NCBI GenBank assembly: GCA_042095835.1
Contig: JBELML010000026.1
Coordinates: 1 to 54,779 of the forward strand
DNA from: DATFKA01 sp042095835
GTDB lineage: Bacteria > Bacteroidota > Bacteroidia > Chitinophagales > Saprospiraceae
Length of the DNA stretch: 54,779 nt
Direction of reading: 5' to 3'
Shown: piece by piece, positions 52,612-54,779 of the stretch
Position numbering within the stretch: position 1 is the stretch's first letter
Layout: each line of letters opens with the position of its first letter
Notes under the pieces: generated by a model
What the model saw: the letters and a program-made list of their open reading frames with translations, nothing else
Told to the model about the DNA's origin: nothing
The model's database searches: none
Program-made: the position numbers and the translations under genes

Positions 52612-53385
52612 ATGTTAGGAGCAATTATTGGAGATGTTGTAGGTTCTCGTTTCGAGAAAGATAATATTAAAACAAAAGAATTTGAGCTATTTCATCCTGC
52701 TTGTCGATTCACTGATGATACCGTTTTAACGGTGGCTATCGCCGAGGCCATTCTATACCAAAAACCTTACGAAGAATCTGTAAAAAAATGGGGCAGACGC
52801 TATCCCTTAGCAGGCTATGGCAAGACCTTTAAAAAGTGGTTGGCAGGCCACATTCAAGGGCCTTATAATAGCTGGGGGAATGGTTCTGCAATGCGGGTAT
52901 CGCCTGTCGGCTACGCTTTTAATACATTAGAGCAGGTTTTAGAGGAGGCTGAGAAAAGTGCAGCCATTACGCATAACCACCCAGAAGGCATTAAGGGCGC
53001 TCAGGCCATAGCTGCTATTATTTTTTTGATAAGGCAAGGGCAATCAAAAGAGGCTATTCAAACCTATTTAGGAGATACCTTTAATTATGATCTTTCCAGG
53101 TCAATTGAGGACATCAGGCCTTATTATAGTTTTGACGTAAGTTGTCAGGGATCAGTCCCAGAGGCTATTATTGCTTTTTTAGAGGCAGAAGATTTTGAAG
53201 ATACGATTCGTACAGCGGTGTCAATTGGGGGAGATACGGATACGATAGCCAGTATGGCGGGGGCTTTAGCAGAGGCTTATTACAAAGATATTCCTTCAGG
53301 AATTGTGGAAAAAACTTTCGCCTTTCTTCCAGATAAAATAGAGAGTGTTTTAACAGACTTTCAAAATAGATTTATCCCTTCTTAA
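52612..53385 (+). CDS. ADP-ribosylglycohydrolase family protein
   Basis: A 257-aa dinuclear-Mg enzyme of the DraG/ARH family. The two metal motifs are RFTDDTVLT (about residue 31) and GGDTDTIASMAG near the C-terminus. The helical body, GSAMRVSPVGYAF and ITHNHPEGIKGAQA, is also typical. It removes ADP-ribose from protein or small-molecule targets; the target is unknown. It sits between elaA and pcm in a compact operon. No ADP-ribosyltransferase gene is nearby. Confidence 0.93.
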   Translation: MLGAIIGDVVGSRFEKDNIKTKEFELFHPACRFTDDTVLTVAIAEAILYQKPYEESVKKWGRRYPLAGYGKTFKKWLAGHIQGPYNSWGNGSAMRVSPVGYAFNTLEQVLEEAEKSAAITHNHPEGIKGAQAIAAIIFLIRQGQSKEAIQTYLGDTFNYDLSRSIEDIRPYYSFDVSCQGSVPEAIIAFLEAEDFEDTIRTAVSIGGDTDTIASMAGALAEAYYKDIPSGIVEKTFAFLPDKIESVLTDFQNRFIPS

Positions 53386-53386
53386 T

Positions 53387-54037
53387 ATGCCAACGGATCA
53401 ATTTCATCTCAAAGGACTACGTCATCAACTGATCGATCAGTTGGAGAAAAAGGGAATCCAGAACAAAACTGTTTTGCAAATTATGCGAGATTTGCCTCGC
53501 CATTATTTCCTAGATAATGCCTTTGCAGAGCAAGCCTATCAAGATAAAGCATTTCCAATTGGCAAAGAGCAAACCATCTCTCAGCCTTATACTGTAGCCT
53601 TTATGACTCAAGCCCTGGATGTAAAGAAAAGGCATAGAGTACTCGAAGTGGGCACGGGCTCAGGGTATCAAGCTTGCATCCTACAGCTACTTGGTGCAAG
53701 AGTATTTACGATAGAGCGACAAGAGTATTTGTTTAAACGAACTAAAAAAAGACTAGAGGAACTTGGTTTTGGAATGATCCGTTGTTTCTGGAAAGATGGC
53801 TACCAAGGCCTACTAGAATGGGCGCCTTTTGATCGGATTATCGTCACCGCAGGTGCAAAAGAAATACCCCAAGCGCTTTTGGATCAACTAAAGGTAGGAG
53901 GCGTGATGGTCATTCCAGTGGGAGAACCCAACCAGAAAATGTGCCGGGTTACCCGCAGCTCCAAAGAAGAGTGGAGCTACGAAGAACTTGGCCATTTTCG
54001 GTTTGTTCCCTTTCTCAAAGGTTTAAATCGAGAGTGA
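53387..54037 (+). CDS. pcm: protein-L-isoaspartate O-methyltransferase
   Basis: A 216-aa SAM-dependent methyltransferase that repairs isoaspartyl damage. The substrate region HYFLDNAFAEQAYQDKAFPIG and TISQPYTVAFM is followed by the SAM motif VLEVGTGSGYQA. Later motifs FDRIIVTAGAKEIPQALLDQLK and GGVMVIPVG are intact. It starts one base after the previous gene's stop. The gene ends 7 bases before a convergent lipoprotein gene. Confidence 0.95.
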   Translation: MPTDQFHLKGLRHQLIDQLEKKGIQNKTVLQIMRDLPRHYFLDNAFAEQAYQDKAFPIGKEQTISQPYTVAFMTQALDVKKRHRVLEVGTGSGYQACILQLLGARVFTIERQEYLFKRTKKRLEELGFGMIRCFWKDGYQGLLEWAPFDRIIVTAGAKEIPQALLDQLKVGGVMVIPVGEPNQKMCRVTRSSKEEWSYEELGHFRFVPFLKGLNRE

Positions 54038-54044
54038 TAGCTCA

Positions 54045-54584
54045 CTATCTCCCCACGGTCCTTCCACCTGCTTTCCTTGAATTTACTACTGTTTTATTGA
54101 TTTTCTTGAGATCGACCATGAGGCTAGCGTAGGCCGATCTTCCTTCTACTCGATAGAGTTTATCTTCATAGGTCACTCTTCCTGACCGGCGGTCCCACTC
54201 CTTAGCAAGTAGCACGAAACGGCCACCCACTTTACTATTCGGGCCAAACATGAGGTAGCGATCATCTCCATTGGATTCAAAGCTGACGGCCAAACGATCT
54301 CTTTGTGGTGTAAATAAAACCACGCCAGGTGTTCCGCGCGGAATGAGAACCTGCTCTACTTTGCGGCCATTGATAATTTGGATTTCACCGCCTTCGATAG
54401 TCGAAGCACTACCACCCAACTGGCGAGAAAGTACAATGTCTTCTGAAAGGTAGAATTGAATCCTGCGTATTTGATCTTCGCTCCAGCGGTTTTCTTTAAC
54501 GAGCCTTTCTGTAAAAGGTGTCAGTTTAGGGCTGCAGGAGCTTAATCCAAGAAGTAAAATAGATAGGTAGAAAATATTTTTCAT
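54045..54584 (-). CDS. small lipoprotein of unknown function
   Basis: A 179-aa protein with a short signal and lipobox (LLLGLSSCS). The mature part is beta-rich with RQLGGSASTIEGGEIQI, VLIPRGTPGVVL and YLMFGPNSKVGGRFVLLAK, and has a basic C-terminus. I recognise no family. Its likely location is the inner face of the outer membrane. Confidence 0.75.
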   Translation of the reverse strand: MKNIFYLSILLLGLSSCSPKLTPFTERLVKENRWSEDQIRRIQFYLSEDIVLSRQLGGSASTIEGGEIQIINGRKVEQVLIPRGTPGVVLFTPQRDRLAVSFESNGDDRYLMFGPNSKVGGRFVLLAKEWDRRSGRVTYEDKLYRVEGRSAYASLMVDLKKINKTVVNSRKAGGRTVGR

Positions 54585-54779
54585 TGGTTTTCTTTTGAAG
54601 ACAATGTATATAAATTAGGAGCAATGCGATACCCCTTTCAGAAAACTTTAACGGCAGTTTTTACACTTTAACAGGCTTTAACAAGTCAAGGGATTCGAAC
54701 TAGAGAGGAATTAACTGAATAAAAATTAGGAATGGGGCATTAATAAAGGATACAAGATTTACGCAGGTATTTTGCTGTT

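Noticed and set aside
54680..54720. GGGATTCGAACT segment resembling the T-arm of a minus-strand tRNA
   Set aside because: No acceptor stem, anticodon arm or CCA end can be folded around it; only the T-loop-like string is present.

Overview
The window looks like a draft contig (one run of 100 Ns at 26913-27012) from a member of the Bacteroidota, probably a Saprospiria/Saprospiraceae-like marine or environmental bacterium. The evidence is: several large secreted proteins with Por-type (T9SS) C-terminal sorting domains; a fused SecDF; a YpdA-type (bacillithiol) reductase; few Shine-Dalgarno sequences; several TAnnTTTG-type -7 promoter elements; and lipoproteins with very short signal peptides. 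The family-level assignment is an inference from gene content only. No rRNA, tRNA or CRISPR array is visible.

Region 1 (about 1-14,900) is accessory in character. It starts with an AT-rich divergent module: an SDR oxidoreductase, an SRPBCC protein and a double SnoaL/NTF2-like lipoprotein on the minus strand, facing an HxlR-type regulator. Three copies of a roughly 30-bp-spaced motif lie between them. Next come a Crp/Fnr-type regulator and two T9SS-secreted proteins: an alpha/beta hydrolase whose whole domain has been tandemly duplicated, and a delta-60 repeat protein. An intergenic stretch follows with an attC-like palindrome and a decayed metallophosphoesterase. The most interesting block is 8161-13702. 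It holds a second Crp/Fnr-type regulator, an MhpA-like flavin monooxygenase, an FAH-family protein, two VOC (extradiol dioxygenase/glyoxalase fold) proteins and a DoxX-alpha/beta-hydrolase fusion. Together these resemble an aromatic hydroxylation, ring-cleavage and hydrolysis pathway. Both promoters of this block carry the same 18-bp palindrome at exactly the same distance from the -7 element, which points to a local regulon. Mobile-element and antibiotic-esterase debris (about 14.5-14.8 kb) closes this region. Long imperfect palindromes resembling integron attC sites occur at about 0.15, 7.65 and 13.94 kb, with a weaker one at 3.26 kb.

Region 2 (14.9-31 kb) is mostly chromosomal housekeeping. 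It contains a DUF4037 protein, an M48 protease with a DUF898 membrane protein, a YaeR-like VOC protein, a T9SS adhesin-like protein, formate-tetrahydrofolate ligase, an SRPBCC protein, a large secreted protein of unknown function, a D-2-hydroxyacid dehydrogenase cut by the assembly gap, a BON-LysM protein and SecDF with a strong terminator.

Region 3 (31-54.8 kb) contains YpdA, a polyprenyl diphosphate synthase, a GH31 enzyme, a monoheme protein, a histone-deacetylase-fold enzyme, a hairpin-rich intergenic region, a repeat-rich coiled-coil protein and aspartate-semialdehyde dehydrogenase. After these come a lamin-tail-domain secreted protein, a PVC-type CxxCH protein with a GNAT acetyltransferase, a DUF3179/outer-membrane pair, a compact operon (diacylglycerol kinase, ElaA-type GNAT, ADP-ribosylglycohydrolase, Pcm) and a small lipoprotein.

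Most annotations rest on family motifs read by eye; no database search was possible.
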